A stretch of 64,000 bases of DNA from Sphingobacteriaceae bacterium. Lineage in GTDB: Bacteria; Bacteroidota; Bacteroidia; UBA7662. Location: assembly GCA_013824115.1 (NCBI GenBank), contig PNNG01000026.1, forward strand, positions 1-64,000. Direction: 5' to 3'. Of the stretch, positions 1 through 7,705 are shown piece by piece; positions within the stretch are counted from its first letter, which is position 1; each line of letters begins with the position of its first letter. The notes under the pieces are model-generated. The model was given only the letters and a program-made list of their open reading frames with translations, searched no databases and was not told the origin of the DNA. The position numbers and the translations under genes were made by a program.

Positions 1-346
1 TCAAACATAGGAGGCGCGGAGGGGTTTTTTGCCGTTCATCATGCTGTGAGCCAGGAATTACAACCACAGCTCTTTAAACGGCTTTTTTTATCAGTGCGAC
101 GAACGACCTTCGCAGGCGCCGAGGGAACGGAGCCTTTTGGACAGCGCTGCTGGAGCAGCTTGTCCGGAGTTCGCAGAGATTTGCTCATAAATCATGCACT
201 TGGCCTCAAATTAACTATGCAGTATTTGGCTGCACCACACCCTCATTACCTCCGCGAACTCCGTGGTAAAAAAAGCCCAGTTGCCGCTGGCAACCTATCT
301 ATTACCAACTCGCTTACCCACAACATAGCTGCTTAAAACCTCCACC
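1..346. other. Intergenic region upstream of the HlyD-TolC operon
   Basis: No convincing gene is visible. A 96-codon open frame (46-336) has unusual composition and crosses a structured repeat, so I do not call it. The stretch holds the hairpin element at 118-178 and, in opposite orientation, a 14-nt near-copy of that element's right end (165-178 against 250-263, one mismatch). A weak promoter-like pair (TTG at 200-202, TATTTGGC at 223-230, 20 nt apart) could serve the adaptor gene at 347, but its -7 box is poor. The region continues beyond the window's left edge. Confidence 0.5.
118..178. repeat. Dispersed intergenic hairpin element, copy A
   Basis: The 61-nt segment aligns with 46566-46626. 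Both contain CGGAGCC on the left, a GC-rich hairpin in the middle and CCGGAG..CGCAGAG on the right. Here the stem pairs GGACA (139-143) with TGTCC (161-165) and GCTGC (146-150) with GCAGC (155-159), with loop TGGA and one bulged C. The stem bases differ from copy B while pairing is kept. It could be a REP/MITE-like repeat or a structured RNA; two copies in one window do not separate these. Confidence 0.55.
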
Positions 347-1279
347 ATGCATAAGTTACTCTACCTCTTTTTGTTCCTCCTCGCCGCCTGTGGTGGCAAA
401 GAAGAAAAATCAAGTCAGGCCACAAGCGCCGACTCCACCGCTTTCGAAGCCAAAACCATCGTGGCCATTGGTCGCATCGAATCTGCCGGTCGTATTGTGA
501 ACCTGGCAGCCCCCGAAAGTGGGGTGGTGACCGAAGTTTTTGTCCAGGCCGGCGAATCCCTGGCCAAAAACGGCCGCATCGCCCAATTGGATGCCGAGCT
601 TGAAGAAGCCCAGTTGCAGCAAGCCCAGGCCGATGTAAAAGCCCAGGAAGCACGCGTGCAAAGCGCCGAACAACAATTGCAGGAGGCGGCTGCTTCCTTG
701 CAATTGGCCGAAAAACAGGCTGCCGCCTCTCAGCGCCTGCTGAAAGCCGGCGCCGAATCGACCCTCGATGCCGAAAGTCAACAAACCAGCTTGAAGCAGG
801 CACAAAACCGCCGCAAAGCCGCAGAAGCCGGTCTGGCCGAAGCCAAAGCCGCCCTCGAACGCGCCCGTGCCGCCCGCAACCTGGCCGAAACTGCCCTGCA
901 GCGCCGACAACTCAAAGCGCCCAAGGCAGGCACCCTGCTCTACCTCGATGTGCGGGTGGGCGAAGCGGTACAAAAGCTGCAAACCTATGCCGAGTTCGCC
1001 CCCGAAGGCGCCTTGCAAGTACGCGCCGAAGTCGACGAACTGTTCAGCAACCAGCTGGCGGCCGGACTCAAAGTGCGCATCCAGGAAACCGGTACGGGCA
1101 AGCTGCTGTCGACCGGCAAATTGGTAAGCATTTCGCCTTACCTCCGCAAAAAGTCGCTCTTTTCGGGCGCCACCGGTGAACAAGAAGACCGCCGCGTACG
1201 GGAGGTGGAAATCAGCCTCGACAAACCCGGCAACCAACTGCTCAACAGCCGCGTGGAATGCATCATCGAATTTCCCTGA
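347..1279 (+). CDS. HlyD-family periplasmic adaptor (membrane fusion) lipoprotein
   Basis: Adaptor subunit that should bridge an inner-membrane ABC permease to a TolC channel across the periplasm. The 310-residue protein begins with a lipoprotein signal (lipobox LAAC, Cys15). A first lipoyl/biotinyl-like half lies near 45-80, a long Ala/Gln/Glu-rich alpha-helical hairpin spans about 80-187, and the second lipoyl half (RRQLKAPKAGTLLYL) lies near 187-210. A beta-barrel domain follows. The permease starts 3 nt after its stop codon and a TolC protein follows, which fits a DevB/MacA-type tripartite exporter. The substrate cannot be inferred. Confidence 0.92.
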   Translation: MHKLLYLFLFLLAACGGKEEKSSQATSADSTAFEAKTIVAIGRIESAGRIVNLAAPESGVVTEVFVQAGESLAKNGRIAQLDAELEEAQLQQAQADVKAQEARVQSAEQQLQEAAASLQLAEKQAAASQRLLKAGAESTLDAESQQTSLKQAQNRRKAAEAGLAEAKAALERARAARNLAETALQRRQLKAPKAGTLLYLDVRVGEAVQKLQTYAEFAPEGALQVRAEVDELFSNQLAAGLKVRIQETGTGKLLSTGKLVSISPYLRKKSLFSGATGEQEDRRVREVEISLDKPGNQLLNSRVECIIEFP

Positions 1280-1282
1280 GCC

Positions 1283-2422
1283 ATGTGGAGAGTAGCCATA
1301 CAGTTTATTCGCTATGACAAGGCCAAAAGCATTGGCATTGTCATCGGCATTGTGATCAGCATCTTCCTCATTGGGCAGCAGCTGGGCATCTTGGGCTTCC
1401 TTACCGGCTTGATGGGCGGTTTGGTTGAAAATTCGCGGCAAGAAGTGGGACAAATCTGGGTGGTCGACAACATCACCAGCAACGCCAACGAACTCAGTCC
1501 GCTCGACGAGCGCCTGGTGCGCGAACTCCGCTCGGTACCCGGCGTGCAAGCCACCTACGGACTCGTGGCCGCCAATGCCTCGGTGAAATTCGCCAGTGGC
1601 AAAACGGCACCCATCCTGCTCATTGGCAGCGAGGCGCCTGTTTTTGTCGGTGGTCCGCGCCTCGACCGCATCCGTGCAGGGTCGCTTGCCGATTTGTCGG
1701 CCGACGGGGCCGTTTCTGCGGAATATTACGACGAATCAACCTTTGGACAGCCACTAGCGGTAGGCACCCGGGTAGAAATTGGTGGCAAGGAAGCCACCAT
1801 CCGCCTGCAAACCCAAAATGCCCGTGGATTTGCCGGTTCGTTTTTCTACACCAGCATCAGTAAAGCCCGTTGGTATGGCAATTTTCCGGCAAACAAGGTA
1901 AGTGCGGTAGCGGTGCAGGTGCAGCCCGGCCAATCGGTGGCTGAGGTGTGTGCTCGCATCAACGGCCGTTTCCAGGGCGTGCGTGCCTGGGATGCGCAGG
2001 AGCTGAAAAACACCACCATCGCCTTCATCACCATCTCCTCCAACATCGGTACCAGCGTGGGCAGCCTGGTGGTTTTTGCCATCATCAGCGGCTTTTTCAT
2101 CATCGGACTCACGCTTTATTCGGCCGCGCTCGACCGCATGCGCGACTACGGCACCCTGAAGGCCATTGGCGCCACCGATACCTATGTGCGCAAATTGATT
2201 TTGACCCAAGCGGTGCTTTTTGCCGGCTTGGGCTTTTTGCTCGCTTGGGCCCTGCTCGAAGCATTCCGGAGCGGGGTGGCCAATGCCGGCTTGGTGTTCA
2301 GTTACAGTCCGGCCCAACTCCTCGGCCTGCTTGGCATCACCTTGTTCATCAGTGTAGGTGGCTCCTTGTTTGCCATCCGCAAAATCAACAGTGTAGAACC
2401 TGCCTCGGTGTTCCGGGGATAA
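1283..2422 (+). CDS. ABC transporter permease, FtsX/MacB (DevC-like) family
   Basis: Integral membrane subunit of an ABC exporter, 379 residues. The topology is that of the FtsX/MacB family: one transmembrane helix near 15-37, a large extracytoplasmic domain (about 40-250), then three helices near 255-282, 305-328 and 345-367. The segment between the second and third helices (YSAALDRMRDYGTLKAIGA) is the typical FtsX coupling motif. Residue similarity is closest to DevC-type permeases, which work with HlyD-like adaptors. No ATPase gene is present on either side in this window, so the energy-providing subunit must be encoded elsewhere or left of the window. Confidence 0.9.
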   Translation: MWRVAIQFIRYDKAKSIGIVIGIVISIFLIGQQLGILGFLTGLMGGLVENSRQEVGQIWVVDNITSNANELSPLDERLVRELRSVPGVQATYGLVAANASVKFASGKTAPILLIGSEAPVFVGGPRLDRIRAGSLADLSADGAVSAEYYDESTFGQPLAVGTRVEIGGKEATIRLQTQNARGFAGSFFYTSISKARWYGNFPANKVSAVAVQVQPGQSVAEVCARINGRFQGVRAWDAQELKNTTIAFITISSNIGTSVGSLVVFAIISGFFIIGLTLYSAALDRMRDYGTLKAIGATDTYVRKLILTQAVLFAGLGFLLAWALLEAFRSGVANAGLVFSYSPAQLLGLLGITLFISVGGSLFAIRKINSVEPASVFRG

Positions 2423-2431
2423 AAATTGGTC

Positions 2432-3769
2432 ATGAAAAACAGCATCATTTTCCTTTTTCTGCTTGCCAACAGCCTGGTAGCCCAAGCGCAAACCTTGACC
2501 TGGGCGCAATTGTGGCAGGCAGCCCAACAAAACCGCGCTTCCTTGCAAGCCGGTAAGGCCGACCTCACGGCAGCGCAATGGGCCGAGAAAACCGCGCAAT
2601 CGGCTTACCTGCCGCAAATCAGCTTGGCCTACGACTACCGTTACAATCCGCTCATTCAGGCCCAGGCCGTGCCTGTTGGGCAGTTTGCACCCATCCCCAC
2701 CGACGAAACCCGCATCATCCGTTTTGGTACCAATTGGCAGCAGAGTGCGGGTGTGAGCTTCTATCAGCCGCTCATCGACCTTGATTTACGCAGCCGTTTG
2801 GCCCAAAGCCGCCTCCAACAGCAACAAAGCCGCCTCCGTTTTGAAGAAGCCGAAGGCCTCTTGGCCGAAGAATTGTTGCTCACGGCTTTGCGGGTGGGCA
2901 GTGCCCAGCAAAGCCTGCAAGCCGCCCTCAGCGACACCCAGCAAACTTTCAACAGCTGGCAGTTGGCCCAGGAGCGGGTGAAAGCCGGCCGCTTGTCGGC
3001 GCAGGCCTACGAACAACAGCAGATTGCGCACCTCCAAAGTTTGCGGAACTGGCGCAACAGCGCGGCCTTGTTGCTGCGTGAGCAGATTTACCTCTCGTTT
3101 TTGTCGGGCTTGCCCCTCGACCGGGTGTTGGCCGACGACAGTTATTTGGCCGATTTGCCCGTGCTTTTGCAGGAAAAACCCGCCGCCATTCAACCCGATT
3201 TCAACCGTTTGCGCCTGCAGAGCGAAACCCGTGCGCGCGAGCTCGATGTGCAGCGACTCAAACAAGCGCGTTTGCCCCGCCTCGGCATCGATGCCTTTTT
3301 GGGCGCCAACCAGTTCACCAATACTTTGCAGCCAACGGCCGCGGGTACCTGGTTTGGGGCCAGTTATGTGGGCTTGAGCCTGCGCATGCCGCTGTTGCAA
3401 GCCAGCAACGGCTCGGCCGCCCAGCGCAATTTGATCAGTCAAAGTCAGGCCGCTGTATACCGCGAAAAAGAAGACGAAGCCCGCCAATTGCGCGATGTGG
3501 CCCATGCCGAATTAGAGCTGAATCAGCAAAAAGACCTGCTTGCCTACGAAACGCAGTTGTTGCAATTGCAGCGGCAAGCCTACCAACGGGCGCAAGAGCA
3601 GTTCGATGCCGGCCGAAGCAGTGCCGAAACTTTGCGCCAGGCCAAAGAAAGTTTGGTGCAGCAAGAAACGGCTACGCGCCGGCAGGAGTTGTTGCTGTTC
3701 GAAGCGCGGGTGAAATTGTTGCAAGCCCAAGGTTTGTTGCTGCCTCGCGTCAAAGGAGGGAAGGGATAA
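2432..3769 (+). CDS. TolC-family outer-membrane efflux protein
   Basis: Outer-membrane channel of the tripartite exporter, 445 residues. I start it at ATG 2432, which gives a clean signal peptide (MKNSIIFLFLLANSLVAQAQ), rather than at TTG 2426. The body is rich in Gln/Ala/Leu coiled helices in two internal halves (about 25-215 and 235-430), as in the OEP/TolC duplication. It follows the permease by 9 nt and so is surely cotranscribed with the adaptor and permease. The C-terminus ends with helical LLQAQGLLLPRVKGGKG. Confidence 0.92.
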   Translation: MKNSIIFLFLLANSLVAQAQTLTWAQLWQAAQQNRASLQAGKADLTAAQWAEKTAQSAYLPQISLAYDYRYNPLIQAQAVPVGQFAPIPTDETRIIRFGTNWQQSAGVSFYQPLIDLDLRSRLAQSRLQQQQSRLRFEEAEGLLAEELLLTALRVGSAQQSLQAALSDTQQTFNSWQLAQERVKAGRLSAQAYEQQQIAHLQSLRNWRNSAALLLREQIYLSFLSGLPLDRVLADDSYLADLPVLLQEKPAAIQPDFNRLRLQSETRARELDVQRLKQARLPRLGIDAFLGANQFTNTLQPTAAGTWFGASYVGLSLRMPLLQASNGSAAQRNLISQSQAAVYREKEDEARQLRDVAHAELELNQQKDLLAYETQLLQLQRQAYQRAQEQFDAGRSSAETLRQAKESLVQQETATRRQELLLFEARVKLLQAQGLLLPRVKGGKG

Positions 3770-3771
3770 GG

Positions 3772-4143
3772 ATGACGGCTGATGGGCGATGGACAACAGA
3801 CTATGGGATGCGGGTCGTGCACGACGGGCAAGAGGTTAGCCGGAAATTACAATTGATTCGGGTAGATGAAGGTTCGGTGCAGGCGCGTTTTGAGGTAACG
3901 GCACAAATCCTTTCCGAAAACTTGCTTACCGAAGCCTTTTTCAAACTCATGCATGCGCAAATGGGGGAGTTGCCCGTGAGCTCAGGCCGCTGGTGGCTGG
4001 TTCCTTTGGCAGTGGGCACGCCCATAGAACAACTGCAGCTCGAGTGTGAGTGCTTCGATGTGAACGACAGTCCGGGTTATTTTGAAACCTGGATCTACAA
4101 CGAATCAGGCAAATTGGTTGGGCGCGCGGGTTGGTTGGTGTGA
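3772..4143 (+). CDS. Conserved-looking small protein of unknown function
   Basis: A 123-residue frame begins 2 nt after the TolC stop. The first dozen residues are low-complexity (TADGRWTTDYG), so the true start may be ATG 3808, giving 111 residues. The remainder has alternating strand-like segments and no signal peptide or membrane helix, so it should be cytoplasmic. I do not recognise the family; a hot-dog or small beta-rich fold is possible but not supported by a motif. Its position suggests cotranscription with the exporter. A GTTCAG...CTGAAC inverted repeat follows at roughly 4151-4183, between this gene and its convergent neighbour. Confidence 0.65.
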   Translation: MTADGRWTTDYGMRVVHDGQEVSRKLQLIRVDEGSVQARFEVTAQILSENLLTEAFFKLMHAQMGELPVSSGRWWLVPLAVGTPIEQLQLECECFDVNDSPGYFETWIYNESGKLVGRAGWLV

Positions 4144-4279
4144 ACCGCGGTTCAGCGTTTGGCGTTCGATGTTTGACTGAACGCTATCACCCGTTGCCCG
4201 TCCATAGTCACCCGTCATGACCGCCGAACTGTGCCGATTTCTCGCTCTTCTGCGATGCCAGCTGCGCGATGCCAGTGTT

Positions 4280-5494
4280 TTAAAACCTAAACCCCGCCTC
4301 CACCCGCAGCCCCAACTCGCGCGGGTATGAAAGCGAGTTGGTGCTCATCATGTGCAGCCGCAATCCGGCCACCAGGCTGGCTGCTGTGTTCGACATAAAA
4401 TAGAGGCCCATTCCGCCACTTACACCTATGAAGTTGCGCTCGATGCCCTGAAAAGTGGTCAAATTCACGGTGCGTTCTACGCCAAAAGGCACGTTCAAGA
4501 ACAATCCCAAATGCACTAGCTCATCTAATTTTCGAAAAGCGGCCAAACCTGGCATACGGTACCTCATTTCAAGGGGTGCCCATCCGTTTCTAATTGCGGC
4601 CTCGTCGGAAATGACCAATTGCTCAAATCCAATAGCGAAAGGCACCTGCCAATCACTCGGGTCTTGATTGAAAAACAAATAGGCCGTACCAATCCAACCC
4701 GTGCTGTTAGTGGCTATTTGGCGGCTGCCCAGGAGCATGAATCCCAGTCCCAAACCTTGGTCATCCTTATTAGCCGAAAGGGGAGTGGTCACAGCTGCGA
4801 ATTCGGTGGTCCCCGCCGACAAACCATCCGCGGTAATCGACTTCACACTGATATGGGCGGCACTGTCGGCAGGCGCAACGGCAAGGCTGTCGGTTTTGGG
4901 CAAGCCCACCAGCTGTTTGCCCCAGGGACCTTCCTCATCCAAATCCTTGATGGCCTGAACTACGGCCGTACGGATGCGGCGCTCGTGCGAGGAAGTTACG
5001 TCAACGTTGAGGCGTTCGTCGATTTTTAGTCTCGACAAATACAATTGCTTTCTCTCGTTGCTGAGGTCATAAAATGCCACCATCAATTCCAGCTCGGCAA
5101 ATTCGGTGAAGGTTTCTAAGGTTTCGCGGATCAACAGGTGCCGAATTTCCATCTCCACCGGTACCTTGCTCGAATCGCGGGGCAACGTCCAGCGCAGCAG
5201 CTCGTGCAGGCTCTTTTCCACCCCGCCATGTAAATCGGCCGCATTCGGACGGTTGGCCATGCCGTTGTACACTGTACCGATATTGTCTTTTTTGACCCTG
5301 CCATCGGTGACTTTGGCAATGTAAAAATGTTGCGGTCGGTATTCGATCAATTCGCGCCGCAGCGGAATGGGCGTAGGGCTTTGGGCAAACAAGCCTGCCG
5401 GAAGCAATTGTATCAGCAAAGTTATCAACAAAAAGCATAAAAAGCCCCTTGTTTGGACATGATTCGACTGCCAGAAAAATACAACTTTAACCAT
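4280..5494 (-). CDS. Secreted or outer-membrane protein of unknown function
   Basis: The protein has 404 residues from ATG 5494. This start is preferred over one at 5548 because a very good promoter (5513-5542) lies between them and the resulting N-terminus is a plausible signal peptide (hydrophobic FLCFLLITLLIQLLPAGLFAQ). The middle has a linker rich in Ser/Thr/Ala (about 220-260), and the C-terminal 150 residues alternate in a beta-barrel-like way and end in Phe (RLGLRVEAGFRF-like tail), suggesting an outer-membrane protein. No known domain is recognised. The gene is monocistronic and divergent from lemA. Confidence 0.8.
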   Translation of the reverse strand: MVKVVFFWQSNHVQTRGFLCFLLITLLIQLLPAGLFAQSPTPIPLRRELIEYRPQHFYIAKVTDGRVKKDNIGTVYNGMANRPNAADLHGGVEKSLHELLRWTLPRDSSKVPVEMEIRHLLIRETLETFTEFAELELMVAFYDLSNERKQLYLSRLKIDERLNVDVTSSHERRIRTAVVQAIKDLDEEGPWGKQLVGLPKTDSLAVAPADSAAHISVKSITADGLSAGTTEFAAVTTPLSANKDDQGLGLGFMLLGSRQIATNSTGWIGTAYLFFNQDPSDWQVPFAIGFEQLVISDEAAIRNGWAPLEMRYRMPGLAAFRKLDELVHLGLFLNVPFGVERTVNLTTFQGIERNFIGVSGGMGLYFMSNTAASLVAGLRLHMMSTNSLSYPRELGLRVEAGFRF

Positions 5495-5512
5495 GGGACG
5501 GGTAGAATGACC

Positions 5513-5542
5513 CAAACATAAACATTTGTCGACAAATGGCAA
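5513..5542 (-). promoter_or_regulatory. Bacteroidota-type promoter for the 4280-5494 gene
   Basis: Read on the minus strand: TTG (5542-5540), 19 nt spacer, TATGTTTG (5520-5513), a perfect TAnnTTTG -7 box. Transcription should start near 5506, about 12 nt before ATG 5494. It excludes the longer start at 5548. Confidence 0.75.
5523..5538. promoter_or_regulatory. Perfect 16-nt palindrome inside a promoter spacer (candidate operator)
   Basis: CATTTGTCGACAAATG is identical to its reverse complement. It occupies nearly the whole 19-nt spacer between the -33 and -7 boxes of the minus-strand promoter, the position expected for a repressor site. No regulator gene is adjacent, so the binding protein is unknown. 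Confidence 0.55.
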
Positions 5543-5894
5543 CACCACACAGCATCAAAAGCAAAGCTAAAGGTATGAGCAAGCCTGATGCTTCATGAAG
5601 TTCGTTAGACCGAAGAAAAAGGGCTCAGCAGTAATGCTTGTTTATGGATAAGCCAGCCGGCCACCATGGTTGTTGTTACCCTTTTGCAAAGGCTGCTTTT
5701 GCCGAAGCCCCCCACCTCAAAGTCCAGCTGATAGAACGGCATCTGATGGGTTTGGCATGCTTAAGCTGATGGCAAGTCTGTTGCTTTGTGGCAGGATCCT
5801 TTGGCTCATCTCCCAATTTCCATCCAATTTAAGTTACTTTAAGATGGAATCGTGTAAATTGCTGCCTAATTTCGACCCATTCAAAAACAACCCA

Positions 5895-6473
5895 ATGAAA
5901 AGAATGCGTTTATGGGGCTTATTGGTCCTCTTGCCTTGGTTACTGAGCAGCTGTGGCTACAACAGTATGGTAAGCAAAGATGAATTGGTCACCAGCCAAT
6001 GGGCCAATGTGGAAACGGCTTATCAGCGCCGGGCCGATCTTATTCCCAATTTGGTGAATACTGTAAAGGGCTATGCCGACTTTGAAAAAGAAACCCTTAC
6101 CGCTGTGGTAGAAGCACGAGCCAAAGCCACTGGGGTACAAATCGATCCTACTAAACTCGACGCCAACACCCTTAAGCAGTTTCAGGAAAGCCAATCACAA
6201 TTGAGCGGGGCTTTGTCGCGCCTCATGGTGGTGGTAGAAAAGTACCCCGACCTCAAGGCCAATCAGAACTTCTTAGAACTGCAGTCGCAATTAGAAGGCA
6301 CCGAAAACCGCATCAGCGTTGAGCGCAGGCGCTTCAATGAGGTGGTGCAGGACTACAATACGTACATCCGTAAATTCCCCAACAACCTCATTTCGGGCAT
6401 GTTTGGTTTCGAAAAGAAAGCCTATTTTGAAGCCGATGCCGGCAGTGAAAAGGCACCAAAAGTGAAATTTTGA
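5895..6473 (+). CDS. lemA: LemA family lipoprotein
   Basis: LemA proteins are small, mostly helical, membrane-anchored proteins of uncertain role in the envelope. The 192-residue product starts at ATG 5895 with a lipoprotein-like leader ending LLSSC (Cys20). The family signature is clear: WANVETAYQRRADLIPNLVN followed by TVKGYADFEKETL, then a helical bundle and the C-terminal RRRFNEVVQDYNTYIRKFP motif with a hydrophobic F-F end. The next gene starts within its stop codon (TTGA), and a third gene overlaps that one, giving the common lemA-TPM-TPM arrangement of Bacteroidota. Confidence 0.93.
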   Translation: MKRMRLWGLLVLLPWLLSSCGYNSMVSKDELVTSQWANVETAYQRRADLIPNLVNTVKGYADFEKETLTAVVEARAKATGVQIDPTKLDANTLKQFQESQSQLSGALSRLMVVVEKYPDLKANQNFLELQSQLEGTENRISVERRRFNEVVQDYNTYIRKFPNNLISGMFGFEKKAYFEADAGSEKAPKVKF

Positions 6474-6913
6474 GCCTCAACGCCAAAAATATCTTCGATA
6501 AGTCGGCACAAGACCGCCTCATGGCGGCCATCCGATTGGCCGAGGCCAACACCTCAGGCGAAATCAGGGTCCATATAGAAGACTACAGCCGCTCTGATGT
6601 ATTGGCGCGCACCCGCTATTTATTCACCAAATTGGGCATGCACCAAACCGTAGCACACAATGGAGTGCTCATTTATGTAGCGGTGAAAGACCATCAAGTA
6701 GCCATTTTTGGTGATGCCGGTATCGACGCGGTGGTGGAACCTGATTTCTGGGAATTAGAAATAGCCTTGCTTATCGAATATTTCAAGAAGGGCGATTATA
6801 TCGGTGGCTTAGAGCTGGCCATTGCCAAAGTGGGTGAAAAATTGAAGGTTTATTTCCCCCACCAGGGCGAGGCCGACCAAAATGAATTGAGCGATGAGAT
6901 TTCAATGGGTTAA
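6470..6913 (+). CDS. TPM-domain protein, short soluble form
   Basis: The 147-residue protein consists almost wholly of a TPM (TLP18.3/Psb32/MOLO-1) fold, residues about 10-135. It has no signal peptide and no membrane helix. It starts with TTG that overlaps the lemA stop (TTGA at 6470-6473), implying translational coupling. In the TPM family the domain has been linked to phosphatase-like activity or to photosystem repair, but the bacterial role is unclear. The partner gene downstream encodes a membrane-bound TPM protein, so the two products probably act on the two sides of the membrane or in one complex with LemA. Confidence 0.85.
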   Translation: MSLNAKNIFDKSAQDRLMAAIRLAEANTSGEIRVHIEDYSRSDVLARTRYLFTKLGMHQTVAHNGVLIYVAVKDHQVAIFGDAGIDAVVEPDFWELEIALLIEYFKKGDYIGGLELAIAKVGEKLKVYFPHQGEADQNELSDEISMG

Positions 6914-7643
6914 GTACTTATTTTGCTTGTTGCTCAGCAGCATCCAGGTGGTTGGGCAAGATTTGCCCACACCCCAAAATCCACCGCGTTTGGTGAATGA
7001 TTTTGCCGGGGTGATGAATCGAATGGAAGTAAATCAACTCGAATCGATGTTGGTGGCTTACAACGACAGCACCTCCACCCAAATCACTATTATAACCATT
7101 CAAGCCCTCGATGGCTATGAAATTGCCGATTATGCCAATCGTTTGTATGAGAAGTGGGGTATCGGACAAAAAGGCAAGAACAACGGGTTGCTGCTTTTGG
7201 TGGCGGTATCCGACCGCGAGGTGCGTATAGAAGTAGGTTATGGTCTTGAAGACCGCATTACCGACGCCCTAGCACGCCGCATCATTGAGCAAGATGTGTT
7301 GCCGCAATTCCGCAATGGCAATTATGCAGGAGGGTTGGTAGCAGCCAGCAAACGAATCATGCAGCTGTTGTCGGGTGCATACACAGCCGACGAGCGCATC
7401 GAAAGCACGGGAGGCAAGACGGCTATTTTGCTCATTTTGCTCCTGTTAATCATCATTATTGGAGTCAATTCTCGCAATGGTGGGGGCAGCAATTTTACCG
7501 GAAAAGGCCGGTCGGGATACCAGCCACCCTTCTTCTTTCCCATGGGGGGCGGAGGTTTCGGTGGAGGCGGCTTTGGCGGTGGCGGTTTCGGTGGCTTTGG
7601 TGGCGGACTTTCGGGCGGTGGTGGTGCCAGTGGTCGCTGGTAA
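6894..7643 (+). CDS. TPM-domain membrane protein with Gly-rich tail (YgcG family)
   Basis: The 249-residue protein begins with a signal peptide (cleavage near VVGQ-D). The TPM domain spans about 30-155 and carries the familiar PRLVNDFAGVMN entry and the NNGLLLLVAVSDREVRIEVG core. A single transmembrane helix lies near 177-192 (AILLILLLLIIIIGV), and the tail is Gly/Phe-rich (about 200-245) ending SGGGGASGRW, typical of YgcG proteins. The ATG at 6894 lies 20 nt inside the upstream TPM gene. Anchored this way, the TPM domain faces the periplasm. Confidence 0.9.
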   Translation: MRFQWVKYLFCLLLSSIQVVGQDLPTPQNPPRLVNDFAGVMNRMEVNQLESMLVAYNDSTSTQITIITIQALDGYEIADYANRLYEKWGIGQKGKNNGLLLLVAVSDREVRIEVGYGLEDRITDALARRIIEQDVLPQFRNGNYAGGLVAASKRIMQLLSGAYTADERIESTGGKTAILLILLLLIIIIGVNSRNGGGSNFTGKGRSGYQPPFFFPMGGGGFGGGGFGGGGFGGFGGGLSGGGGASGRW

Positions 7644-7705
7644 CGAAAAGCTTTTTTGCTGCGAATTTTCTTTATTTTAGCCCTTCAAGCTACTCAAGCA
7701 TTCTT

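Larger units (their letters stand above)
5495..5894. other. Divergent intergenic region between a secreted-protein gene and lemA
   Basis: Four hundred bases without a gene. The left part carries the minus-strand promoter and palindrome described separately. For lemA I see only weak candidates, such as TACTTTAA near 5836 without a spaced TTG, so its promoter is not assigned. An open frame from 5670 runs into lemA, but it lacks a signal peptide and the lipoprotein start at 5895 is much better. Confidence 0.5.

Noticed and set aside
46-336. 96-codon open frame at the window start
   Set aside because: It runs through the hairpin repeat and has no start context, signal or recognisable composition.
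410-1549. Long minus-strand open frame opposite the adaptor and permease genes
   Set aside because: It is antisense to two clear genes, has no domain, and arises from codon bias of the plus-strand genes.
7540-7640. GGT/GGC-rich repetitive sequence
   Set aside because: It encodes the Gly-rich tail of the TPM protein and is not an independent repeat.
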